In this document: positions 8,450 to 15,461 of the stretch, one piece after another
Layout: every line of letters begins with the position of its first letter
Position numbering within the stretch: position 1 is the stretch's first letter
NCBI GenBank assembly: GCA_964369805.1
Contig: CAYJFM010000005.1
Span: forward strand, 1-63,813
Length of the DNA stretch: 63,813 nt
Reading direction: 5' to 3'
Source: CAYJHC01 sp964369805
GTDB taxonomy: Bacteria > Bacillota > Clostridia > Peptostreptococcales > Anaerovoracaceae
The notes under the pieces: model-generated
The model's input: only the letters and a program-made list of their open reading frames with translations
Told to the model about the DNA's origin: nothing
The model's database searches: none
Made by a program: the position numbers and the translations under genes

Positions 8450-9562
8450 ATGGAAAATAAACCAGTAGTTAAATGGGGAAGAGTCATAACTTTCGCGGGA
8501 GCATTTATTGCTTTCCTAATAGGTGGAGGATTTGCAACAGGACAAGAGATACTTCAATATTTCGCACTTTTTGGATATGAAGGATTTTTAGTAGGACTTG
8601 GAGTACTATTGCTATTCTTCTATGTTGGCGCAGATTTTATTGCGACTGGATATAGAGAGCAATTTGAAAAAGGTGCAGATATATTCAAGTATTACTGCGG
8701 GAAATATGTAGGCGGATTTTACGACTATTTCACTTTATTATTTGTATTTTTATCTTATGTAGGAATGTTAACAGCTGCTGGAGCAACACTAAATGCTCAG
8801 TACGGAATAGCTTCTTGGATTGGTTCAGTAGTAATGATGGTGCTTGCAGCAGGAACAGTACTTGGTGGACTAAATGGAATTGTAGAAATTATAGGTAAAA
8901 TTGGACCTCTTATTGTTCTTATTGCAGTAGGTATTGGTGCTTACGGAGTTGTTACTAACTTTGAAGGTATCGCTGAAAATGCAAAATTGATAAGTGATGG
9001 ATCTTACGATCAGGTAATTGAAGATAGCAGAATTGGTAATGGCCTAGGTTGGTACTTCTCAGTATTCTCGTATGTTGGATTCTGTATGTTATGGTTAGTA
9101 GCCTTCCTTGCGGCTATGGGTAAAGGTGCAAATAGTATTAAAGAAGCTAGACTTGGAGCTTTTGGCGGATCATTTGGATTTGTTCTTGGTTGTACAGTTC
9201 TAATGCTTGGTCTACTGGCTTACCTACCAGAGGTTGTAGGCACAAGTGTTCCTTCATTAATATTAGCAGCAAAAATTAGCCCTGCATTTGCAACAGCTTA
9301 TGCTGTAATTATAATGGCTGGTATTTACACTACAGCAGTACCACTATTATGGCAACCATCTGCAAGATTTACAACAGAGAAAACAAAAGGATTCTACATA
9401 GTTACTTGCACTTTAGCAGTAGTAGGATTAATAATTAGCTTATTCTTAGACTTTTCAACTTTCGTAAACTATGTTTACGGATTTAGTGGATACATCGGAT
9501 TTGCACTAATTGCATTTATTGTAGGTAAAAATATCATTAGAGCAAAACAAAAAAACAGCTAA
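8450..9562 (+). CDS. YkvI-type membrane transporter, candidate glycine importer
   Basis: A 370-residue polytopic protein with about ten hydrophobic segments. It begins with the glycine-rich first helix AFLIGGGFATGQEI, which is characteristic of YkvI-family proteins (a LeuT-like fold, related to amino-acid/cation symporters). Charged residues are confined to loops. It sits inside the glycine reductase cluster, 141 bases after grdB and before trxA-grdA, so uptake of glycine, perhaps with sodium, is the natural inference; the family's substrates are mostly unknown. A modest GAAAGAGAG binding site precedes the ATG. Confidence 0.8.
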   Translation: MENKPVVKWGRVITFAGAFIAFLIGGGFATGQEILQYFALFGYEGFLVGLGVLLLFFYVGADFIATGYREQFEKGADIFKYYCGKYVGGFYDYFTLLFVFLSYVGMLTAAGATLNAQYGIASWIGSVVMMVLAAGTVLGGLNGIVEIIGKIGPLIVLIAVGIGAYGVVTNFEGIAENAKLISDGSYDQVIEDSRIGNGLGWYFSVFSYVGFCMLWLVAFLAAMGKGANSIKEARLGAFGGSFGFVLGCTVLMLGLLAYLPEVVGTSVPSLILAAKISPAFATAYAVIIMAGIYTTAVPLLWQPSARFTTEKTKGFYIVTCTLAVVGLIISLFLDFSTFVNYVYGFSGYIGFALIAFIVGKNIIRAKQKNS

Positions 9563-9584
9563 TATAACAAAGTATTAACAGAAA

Positions 9585-9613
9585 TATACATTTTTGAAAT
9601 ATAAAAATGTATA
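9585..9613 (+). repeat. AT-rich inverted repeat after the transporter gene
   Basis: TATACATTTTT (9585-9595) and AAAAATGTATA (9603-9613), a perfect 11-pair stem with seven-base loop, but without a following T run. Possible weak terminator or mRNA 3'-end structure. Confidence 0.45.
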
Positions 9614-9648
9614 AATAACAAAAAAGGTCAAAAAAACAAAAATAAAGT

Positions 9649-9702
9649 TTGACATGTATATAACAGCGATCTATAATAAATGTATATAAGGTTGCTGTTA
9701 TA
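9649..9702 (+). promoter_or_regulatory. Consensus sigma-A promoter inside an inverted repeat, upstream of trxA
   Basis: TTGACA (9649-9654), 17 bases, TATAAT (9672-9677): perfect consensus. A perfect inverted repeat TATAACAGC (9659-9667) / GCTGTTATA (9694-9702) has one arm in the promoter spacer and the other about 10 bases after the expected start near 9684, then TTTTT. It could be an operator or an early terminator hairpin. No open reading frame of useful length lies between here and trxA (10047), so it either adds a second, longer transcript of trxA-grdA or makes a small RNA. Confidence 0.75.
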
Positions 9703-9894
9703 TTTTTAAAGATTAATCCTTAGAACACAATAATTCAAAGGGAAACAAGAGTGTTTTAAAATAATAAAGAAACCCAGTTATATAAAAAACTATATAACAC
9801 AAACAAGAATAATACGGAAATTCGTATTTAAATTAAACTGTGGGCTATCTGTGCTTACAAATCAAATTTATTACATTGTACCGTTTATTATAAA

Positions 9895-9926
9895 CTACCT
9901 AAGAGCTTTCTCAAGCTAACAGGTAG
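9895..9926 (+). repeat. Nested inverted repeat abutting the trxA sigma-54 promoter
   Basis: CTACCT, three bases, AGCTT, loop TCTC, AAGCT, three bases, AGGTAG: two symmetric arms separated by matched three-base gaps. It ends five bases before the -24 element. Candidate protein site or regulatory hairpin in any transcript from the upstream sigma-A promoter. Confidence 0.55.
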
Positions 9927-9931
9927 AAACT

Positions 9932-9947
9932 TGGCACAATAATTGCT
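9932..9947 (+). promoter_or_regulatory. Sigma-54 (-24/-12) promoter of trxA-grdA
   Basis: TGGCAC (9932-9937), five bases, TTGCT (9943-9947), with GG and GC correctly spaced. The core TGGCACAATWATTGC is the same as at the grdX promoter. Expected start near 9958. A hairpin TAACAAGG/CCTTGTTA at 9964-9985 would then form close to the mRNA 5' end. Confidence 0.92.
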
Positions 9948-9963
9948 CTATTATATATTGTGC

Positions 9964-9985
9964 TAACAAGGAAACTCCCTTGTTA
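9964..9985 (+). promoter_or_regulatory. 5'-leader hairpin of the trxA-grdA mRNA
   Basis: TAACAAGG (9964-9971) and CCTTGTTA (9978-9985) with six-base loop, starting within about seven bases of the predicted sigma-54 start. A 5'-end stem of this kind can protect an mRNA from decay (inference). Confidence 0.5.
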
Positions 9986-10046
9986 ACTAGAGCATATAAA
10001 CAGATACTATTAGTATTAATTAATTAAACAAAAAGGAGAAAAAATT

Positions 10047-10364
10047 ATGGTAATTTGCGACAAAAATACTTTTGCAGCTGAAGTACTAGAAGCTGAAGGA
10101 ACAATACTTGTGGACTTTTATGGGGACGGATGTGTGCCTTGTGAAGCTCTAATGCCACATATTATTGAATTCTCAGAAAAATATGGAGATAAAATCAAGT
10201 TTTGTAAGCTAAACACAACAGGAGCTAGAAGACTTGCAATTAGCCAAAAAATCATGGGACTTCCAGTTATTGCTATCTACAAAGGTGGAGAAAAAGTTGA
10301 AGAGCTAATTAAAGAAGAAGCAACTAGAGATAACGTTGAAGCAATGATTCAAAAGTATGTATAA
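10047..10364 (+). CDS. trxA: Thioredoxin of the glycine reductase system, CVPC active site
   Basis: A 105-residue single-domain thioredoxin. The usual WCGPC is replaced by GCVPC, with the redox pair at Cys29 and Cys32; this variant is known from glycine-reducing bacteria. The cis-proline loop LPVIAIY follows. It passes electrons from TrxB to reduce the selenide-sulfide formed on GrdA after each turnover. AAGGAG precedes the ATG. It is first in the sigma-54 unit with grdA; a small stem TAACCAA/TTGGTTA (10369-10385) lies between the two genes. Confidence 0.93.
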   Translation: MVICDKNTFAAEVLEAEGTILVDFYGDGCVPCEALMPHIIEFSEKYGDKIKFCKLNTTGARRLAISQKIMGLPVIAIYKGGEKVEELIKEEATRDNVEAMIQKYV

Positions 10365-10462
10365 TTGATAACCAAAGATTGGTTACAAAGTAGTACAATA
10401 CAATAAATAAGATATATCCCGAAAGGAGTATATAAATAATCTCGAGGAAGGAGGAAATCAGG

Positions 10463-10933
10463 ATGGCACTATTAAAAGATAAAAAAGTGATTATCATTGG
10501 CGACAGAGACGGAATTCCAGGCCCAGCAATCGACGAATGTGTGAAGACAGCTGGTGGAGAAGTAGTATTTTCTTCAACAGAATGCTTTGTCTGAACGGCT
10601 GCAGGCGCAATGGACTTAGAAAACCAAAAGAGAGTTAAAGATTTTGCTGATCAATTCGGAGCTGAAAACCTAGTAGTTGTACTAGGAGCAGCAGAAGGAG
10701 AAGCAGCAGGTCTAGCTGCTGAAACAGTAACAGCAGGTGACCCTACTTTTGCAGGTCCGCTAGCCGGAGTCTCGTTGGGACTAGCAGTATATCACGTTTG
10801 TGAACCAGAGGTGAAAGATGAAGTTGATGCAGGCGTTTATGACGACCAAATCAGCATGATGGAAATGGTACTTGATATTGATGACATTGTAAGTGAAATG
10901 AAATCAATCAGAGATCAATTCTGTAAGTATTAA
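10463..10933 (+). CDS. grdA: Glycine reductase component A, GrdA, selenoprotein (in-frame UGA)
   Basis: A 156-residue acidic protein read through TGA at 10592-10594 as selenocysteine 44, in TECFVUTAAGAMDLENQ, the CXXU redox motif and context of GrdA. The start is ATG at 10463 after GGAGG, giving MALLKDKKVIIIGDRDGIPG. GrdA carries the carboxymethyl group as a Se-ether between protein B and protein C and is then re-reduced by thioredoxin. A strong terminator follows directly, so trxA-grdA forms a short, separately controlled unit, in keeping with the need for high GrdA levels. Confidence 0.97.
10592..10609 (+). promoter_or_regulatory. Sec UGA codon and possible SECIS of grdA
   Basis: UGA at 10592-10594, followed by a small stem TGC (10600-10602) / GCA (10607-10609) with loop AGGC. 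The stem is much weaker than those of grdB and selD; recoding itself is firm from the protein alignment. Confidence 0.5.
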
Positions 10934-10938
10934 TAAAT

Positions 10939-10963
10939 AAAGGGCGAGCATCCCTCGCCCTTT
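10939..10963 (+). terminator. Strong terminator after grdA
   Basis: AAAGGGCGAG (10939-10948) and CTCGCCCTTT (10954-10963), a perfect ten-pair GC-rich stem. In the 200 bases up to trxB I see an AT-rich inverted repeat (AATATTTTTC/GAAAAATATT, about 11010-11040) but no convincing promoter. Confidence 0.9.
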
Positions 10964-11165
10964 AAATACAATTAGAGATAATTGTATTTCTTATTTTGAG
11001 GACAGATGTAATATTTTTCGCCATAATGAAAAATATTTCAAGATAAAAAAAAGAAAACTTAGTTTTTCTAATCAAAAAAAACATGTATACAAAAAACATT
11101 AAAAAACAATATTCAAAACAAAAAGCTAACAACTTTAAAAAAGAAGCGTTAGGAAGGAAAATAAC

Positions 11166-12101
11166 ATGAGTAAAGTATATGATATTATCATTATAGGTGC
11201 AGGTCCTGCAGGCCTTTCAGCGGGATTATATGCAGGAAGAGCAAGAATGTCGACATTAATTATTGAAAAAGATAAAGATGGCGGACAAATTGTTCAAACA
11301 GCTGAAATTGAAAACTACCCAGGCGGACTTGAAGAAGAGTCAGGCCCAACGTTAATTGATAGAATGTCAAGACAAGCAGAACACTTCGGTGCTGAAAAAG
11401 TTCTTGATACAGTAGTGGACATGGATCTTAAGGGAGATATTAAAACTATTAAATGTAATAAAGAAACTTACCAAGCAAAATCTGTAATTATTGCTGCAGG
11501 CGCATCACCAATGCATATTGGTTGCCCAGGAGAAGCTGAATTTACAGGTAAAGGTGTTTCTTACTGTGCTACTTGTGATGCTGCGTTCTTCGAAGATTTC
11601 GAAGTATTTGTAGTTGGTGGTGGAGACTCTGCAGTAGAAGAGGCTTTATACCTAACAAAGTTTGCAAGAAAAGTTACAATTATTCATAGAAGAGATGAGC
11701 TAAGAGCTGCAAAATCGATCCAAGAAAAAGCATTTGCTGAGCCAAAGGTTGAATTTATGTGGGATTCAGTAGTTAAAGAGCTAAAAGGTGATGGACTTGT
11801 TGAAACAATGGTTATCGAAAACACAAAAACAGGTGAAATCAGTGAATATACAGCAGATGAAGAAGACGGTACTTTTGGAGTATTTGTATTCATAGGATTT
11901 AAACCACAATCAGCTGTATTTGAAGGACATGTAGAAATGGAAGATGGATATATTCCAACTGATGATAACATGAGAACAAATATTCCTGGAGTATTTGCTG
12001 CTGGAGACATTAGAACAAAATCACTTAGACAAGTTGTAACAGCGGCAGCTGATGGTGCAATTGCAGCAACTCAAGCTGAAAAATTTGTTGAAGGTCACTA
12101 A
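11166..12101 (+). CDS. trxB: Thioredoxin reductase (NADPH, FAD)
   Basis: A 311-residue flavoprotein of the low-molecular-weight type: FAD-binding GAGPAGLSAGLYAGRA (11-26), redox-active CATC (Cys134 and Cys137), NADPH-binding GGGDSAVEEALYL, and the C-terminal FAD motif TNIPGVFAAGDIR. It reduces the CVPC thioredoxin encoded at 10047 and so drives GrdA turnover. AGGAAGG precedes the ATG. grdC starts 39 bases after the stop, so trxB-grdC-grdD looks like one unit. Confidence 0.95.
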   Translation: MSKVYDIIIIGAGPAGLSAGLYAGRARMSTLIIEKDKDGGQIVQTAEIENYPGGLEEESGPTLIDRMSRQAEHFGAEKVLDTVVDMDLKGDIKTIKCNKETYQAKSVIIAAGASPMHIGCPGEAEFTGKGVSYCATCDAAFFEDFEVFVVGGGDSAVEEALYLTKFARKVTIIHRRDELRAAKSIQEKAFAEPKVEFMWDSVVKELKGDGLVETMVIENTKTGEISEYTADEEDGTFGVFVFIGFKPQSAVFEGHVEMEDGYIPTDDNMRTNIPGVFAAGDIRTKSLRQVVTAAADGAIAATQAEKFVEGH

Positions 12102-12140
12102 TAATCTAAATTAGAAGACAAGTAAAGGAGAAATAATATT

Positions 12141-13685
12141 ATGAGCGGATACGCAGTATTAAAAGGCGCAGCATATACACTAGCTGCAGCACCAGATATG
12201 GTAATGACAGCTGGAACAACTCAAACAACAGAAAAGTTAGTTAATCCAGACTCAGATTATCTAAAAGAAGTTCCAAAGAACCTTAGGTCTTTCGAAGATA
12301 TCGTAAACTACATTCCTCACCAAGTTTATATTGGAAATCAAAAACCAGAAGCTCTAGCAGGATTAGAACTTCCTTGGTTTGACAAAAAAGCAGAGGATGC
12401 TAAGACAGAAGGACAATTTGGAGAGATTTTAGGGCAAGATGAATTCTATGGACTTATCCAAATTTGTGACGCGTTTGACCTAGTAAAATTAGAAAAAGAT
12501 TTTGCAGCAGAAACAAAGGCTAAACTTGAAGCACACGCTCTAATTGGTGTTGAAAGAGCTGCAATTCTAGATAAAAACACAGATGACGAAGCTACACTAA
12601 AAGCTTTAGTTGAAGAAGAGCATGCAGAGCCTCTATACAAGGGCGAAAAACTTGTTGGAGTAATTAAAACTGCACACGAAGTAGATGTTAACCTTTCAGC
12701 TCACGTAATGCTAGAAAACCTTGTTACTAAGGCATCAAGCGTTATATCTCTACTTAACCTAGTAAAATCCACAGGTGTTGATGTAACAGAAATCGATTAC
12801 GTAATCGACTGCTGTGAAGAAGCTTGTGGAGATATGAACCAAAGAGGTGGTGGTAACTTTGCAAAAGCTGCTGCTGAAACAGCTGGATTTGTAAATGCTA
12901 CAGGATGCGACGTTAGAGGATTCTGCGCTGCACCATCACACGCAGTATTAACTGCAGCTTCTCTAGTTCAAGCTGGAACATTTAAAACTATCGCAGTAAC
13001 TGCAGGTGGTTGTACAGCGAAACTAGGTATGAATGGTAAAGATCACCTTAAAAAAGGAATGCCGATTCTTGAAGATGTAATTGCTGGATTTGCAGTACTA
13101 ATTACAGCTGATGATGGCGTTAATCCAGTAATCAGAACAGATATTGTTGGTAGACACTGTGTTGGAACAGGTTCTTCACCTCAAGCTGTAATCTCAAGCC
13201 TAGTAACTGATCCATTAGATAGAGCAGGATTAAAACTTACAGATGTAGACAAGTTCTCACCAGAAATGCAAAACCCTGATATCACTAAGCCAGCTGGAGC
13301 TGGAGATGTTCCTGAAGCTAACTATAAAATGATAGCTGCTTTAGGAGTAAAAAGAGGAGATATCGAAAGAGCTGACATTGCTAAATTCGTTGAAACACAC
13401 GGAATGCCAGGATGGGCGCCAACTCAAGGACATATTCCATCAGGAGTACCTTACATGGGACATGCAGCAAATGCTTTAATTGCAGGCGATATTGAAAAAG
13501 CAATGATTATCGGAAAAGGAAGTCTATTCTTAGGAAGAATGACTAACTTATTTGATGGAGTAAGCTTTATTCTAGAAGCTAACAGTGGAAAAGGTGCTGC
13601 TACTGCAGGTGTTGATGAAGATAAAGTAAAAGAAATGATTGGTGAAGCAATGAGAAACTTCGCTAACAGCCTTTTAGCAGAATAA
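12141..13685 (+). CDS. grdC: Glycine reductase component C, beta subunit GrdC
   Basis: A 514-residue protein recognised as GrdC (MSGYAVLKGAAYTLAAAPDMVM at its start, shortened here in thought to the first 10 residues MSGYAVLKGA). It has a thiolase/FabH-like fold in its second half, with ATGCDVRGFCAAPSHA and TAGGCTAKLG. With GrdD it forms the acetyl-forming protein C: the carboxymethyl group from GrdA becomes an enzyme-bound acetyl thioester, then acetyl phosphate. AAAGGAG precedes the ATG and grdD follows after 24 bases. Length fits the family. Confidence 0.93.
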   Translation: MSGYAVLKGAAYTLAAAPDMVMTAGTTQTTEKLVNPDSDYLKEVPKNLRSFEDIVNYIPHQVYIGNQKPEALAGLELPWFDKKAEDAKTEGQFGEILGQDEFYGLIQICDAFDLVKLEKDFAAETKAKLEAHALIGVERAAILDKNTDDEATLKALVEEEHAEPLYKGEKLVGVIKTAHEVDVNLSAHVMLENLVTKASSVISLLNLVKSTGVDVTEIDYVIDCCEEACGDMNQRGGGNFAKAAAETAGFVNATGCDVRGFCAAPSHAVLTAASLVQAGTFKTIAVTAGGCTAKLGMNGKDHLKKGMPILEDVIAGFAVLITADDGVNPVIRTDIVGRHCVGTGSSPQAVISSLVTDPLDRAGLKLTDVDKFSPEMQNPDITKPAGAGDVPEANYKMIAALGVKRGDIERADIAKFVETHGMPGWAPTQGHIPSGVPYMGHAANALIAGDIEKAMIIGKGSLFLGRMTNLFDGVSFILEANSGKGAATAGVDEDKVKEMIGEAMRNFANSLLAE

Positions 13686-13709
13686 CCCTTAAGGAAAGGA
13701 AGGAACAAT

Positions 13710-14831
13710 ATGTCAGAACAAGTAATTAAAAAAATGATAGCCGACACCTTCCTTGAGGTGGCGGATGCACTGGAAACAGGGTCATACGGAAAGAAACCTG
13801 TAATTGGTATTGCAGGTGAAGATAGTGAACTAGGCGAAGACAATATTAAGTTAGGTATTGAATTAGCAAAAAGAAAAGGATATGAAGCAATCCTGATCGA
13901 AGGTGATGATGTTCACAAAAAAATGGAAGATATGCTGAAAAACGGAGAAATTGATGGGGCTGTTACAATGCACTTCCCATTCCCAATTGGTGTATCAACA
14001 GTAGGAAGAATTGTTACTCCAAGCATGGGTAAAGAGCTTTTCCTTGCAACAACTACAGGAACAAGTGATACAGACAGAGTTTGTGCTATGGTAAAAAATG
14101 CAATTGCAGGTATAATCTCAGCGAAAGCTTCAGGAAATCCAGCACCGACAGTTGGAATTGCAAATATTGATGGTGCAAGACAAGCTGAAAAAGCACTACT
14201 TGAATTAAAAGAAAATGGATATGATATATCTTTTGCTGAATCAGCAAGAGCAGACGGTGGAATTGTAATGAGAGGTAATGATTTACTTACTGCCACATCA
14301 GATATCATGGTACTGGACTCTTTAACAGGAAATCTAATGACTAAGATTTTTTCTGCATACACAACAGGTGGCGGCTATGAAGCTATGGGCTATGGATACG
14401 GACCTGGAATTGGCGAAGGTTATGACAAGTTAGTAATGATCATTTCAAGAGCTTCAGGAGCACCAGTAATAGCAGGCGCAATTGAATATGCAAGCCAATT
14501 AGTAGATGGTAAGTGGGCAAAGGTTGCAGCTGATGAATTTGCTAAAGCTAATAAAGCTGGACTTAAAGAAATTCTAGCTGGAATAAAGGCAGCAAGTAAG
14601 GGTGCAGCGGCAGCAACTGAAGAAGTAGTTGAAGCTCCACCAAAAGAACCAGTAACAGCACAAATTTCAGGAATTGAAGTAATGGATTTAGAAGATGCAG
14701 TATCTGCATTATGGAAAGAAAAAATCTATGCTGAAAGTGGAATGGGTTGCACTGGCCCAATTGTATTAATGAGCGAAGCAAATAAAGAAAAAGCGGAAGC
14801 AATTCTGACTGATAAAGGTTTTATCAAATAG
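13710..14831 (+). CDS. grdD: Glycine reductase component C, alpha subunit GrdD
   Basis: A 373-residue protein of the GrdD family, with a PlsX/phosphotransacetylase-like core. The conserved cysteine that holds the acetyl thioester is Cys347 in ESGMGCTGPIV. A short Ala/Glu/Pro-rich linker (around residues 290-315) separates the core from this C-terminal segment. It releases acetyl phosphate, which yields ATP through acetate kinase (not in this window). AAGGAAGG precedes the ATG. It closes the cluster and a terminator follows at 14921. Confidence 0.93.
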   Translation: MSEQVIKKMIADTFLEVADALETGSYGKKPVIGIAGEDSELGEDNIKLGIELAKRKGYEAILIEGDDVHKKMEDMLKNGEIDGAVTMHFPFPIGVSTVGRIVTPSMGKELFLATTTGTSDTDRVCAMVKNAIAGIISAKASGNPAPTVGIANIDGARQAEKALLELKENGYDISFAESARADGGIVMRGNDLLTATSDIMVLDSLTGNLMTKIFSAYTTGGGYEAMGYGYGPGIGEGYDKLVMIISRASGAPVIAGAIEYASQLVDGKWAKVAADEFAKANKAGLKEILAGIKAASKGAAAATEEVVEAPPKEPVTAQISGIEVMDLEDAVSALWKEKIYAESGMGCTGPIVLMSEANKEKAEAILTDKGFIK

Positions 14832-14920
14832 ATAGAGCAGTAATAAGGCTTTAATAAGCGATGCTATTAATCATATCCATAGATAATATGGAATCCTAAT
14901 TTAGGAAAATTATTCATGAG

Positions 14921-14954
14921 AGAAGCTTTGTGATGAATCACAGGCTTCTTTTTT
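14921..14954 (+). terminator. Terminator of trxB-grdC-grdD
   Basis: AGAAGC-T-TTGTGAT and ATCACA-G-GCTTCT arms with two-base loop (one mismatch), followed by TTTTTT. Confidence 0.9.
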
Positions 14955-14973
14955 GAAAATCCTATGAAGTAGC

Positions 14974-15002
14974 TTGATTTATAGGGAACATAAGATTATA
15001 CT
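14974..15002 (+). promoter_or_regulatory. Sigma-A promoter of the 48-residue membrane peptide gene
   Basis: TTGATT (14974-14979), 17 bases, TATACT (14997-15002). It lies just beyond the grdD terminator and gives an 80-base leader to the small gene. Confidence 0.7.
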
Positions 15003-15091
15003 GATGATGTGCAGAAAAGTACTTGATTAAAAAGCGAAACATTTAATAATAGTAACTATATAAAAAATCAGTAAAAAGGGAAGGAGAGAAA

Positions 15092-15238
15092 ATGGAAAAT
15101 GAAATGGAAATTGTAATATATGATTTTGAAATGCTAATTTGGATAGTACCATTAATTCTTTTACTCTTTGTTGGTGCAGTTTTTGGAATAATAATGCTTC
15201 AATTAATCAGGAAAGACTCTAGCAGGCGAAATAAGTAG
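15092..15238 (+). CDS. 48-residue single-pass membrane peptide, unknown function
   Basis: A complete small gene: ATG after GGGAAGGAGAG, 48 residues, stop TAG. An acidic N-terminus (MENEMEIVIYDFEM) is followed by one hydrophobic helix (about 15-39, with a GAVFG motif) and a basic tail KDSSRRNK, so the N-terminus should be outside and the tail inside. It has its own promoter and a strong terminator at 15307-15332, which argues that it is real. Lying between the glycine reductase cluster and a two-component system, it could belong to either or neither. I do not recognise a family. Confidence 0.7.
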   Translation: MENEMEIVIYDFEMLIWIVPLILLLFVGAVFGIIMLQLIRKDSSRRNK

Positions 15239-15306
15239 ACAAACTAAGTCTTAACAAGTAGGACATTTTAGTTGAACTAAAATATGAAATTAAAGCAAGT
15301 AGAATC

Positions 15307-15332
15307 AATACCAAGTATGTATACTTGGTATT
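15307..15332 (+). terminator. Terminator of the small membrane peptide gene
   Basis: AATACCAAGTAT (15307-15318), GT, ATACTTGGTATT (15321-15332): a perfect 12-pair repeat followed by TTATTT. Confidence 0.85.
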
Positions 15333-15353
15333 TTATTTCGTATAAAAGTTATT

Positions 15354-15419
15354 AGTTTAAAGATAGTTTATAATAATTAAAAATTAGTTTATTATTTCTA
15401 ATTGCACAGGTGGTATACT
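15354..15419 (+). promoter_or_regulatory. Promoter of the two-component operon with three AGTTTA boxes
   Basis: AGTTTA at 15354-15359, 15365-15370 and 15386-15391. The first two are exactly 11 bases apart, the usual spacing for OmpR/PhoB-type direct repeats, and the third is 21 further on. TATACT at 15414-15419 is a fair -10, with the third box just at the -35 position, as expected for activation. The same pair, again 11 apart, precedes the ABC gene at 18340. Confidence 0.65.
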
Positions 15420-15461
15420 ACAAATGAAAGTTTGTGAAATTGCAAAGTAATAGGAGAAGAA

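Noticed and set aside
13451..14362. Long antisense frames opposite grdC, grdD, atpA, atpF and others
   Set aside because: They mirror the codon pattern of highly biased real genes, have no ribosome binding sites and no recognisable domains.
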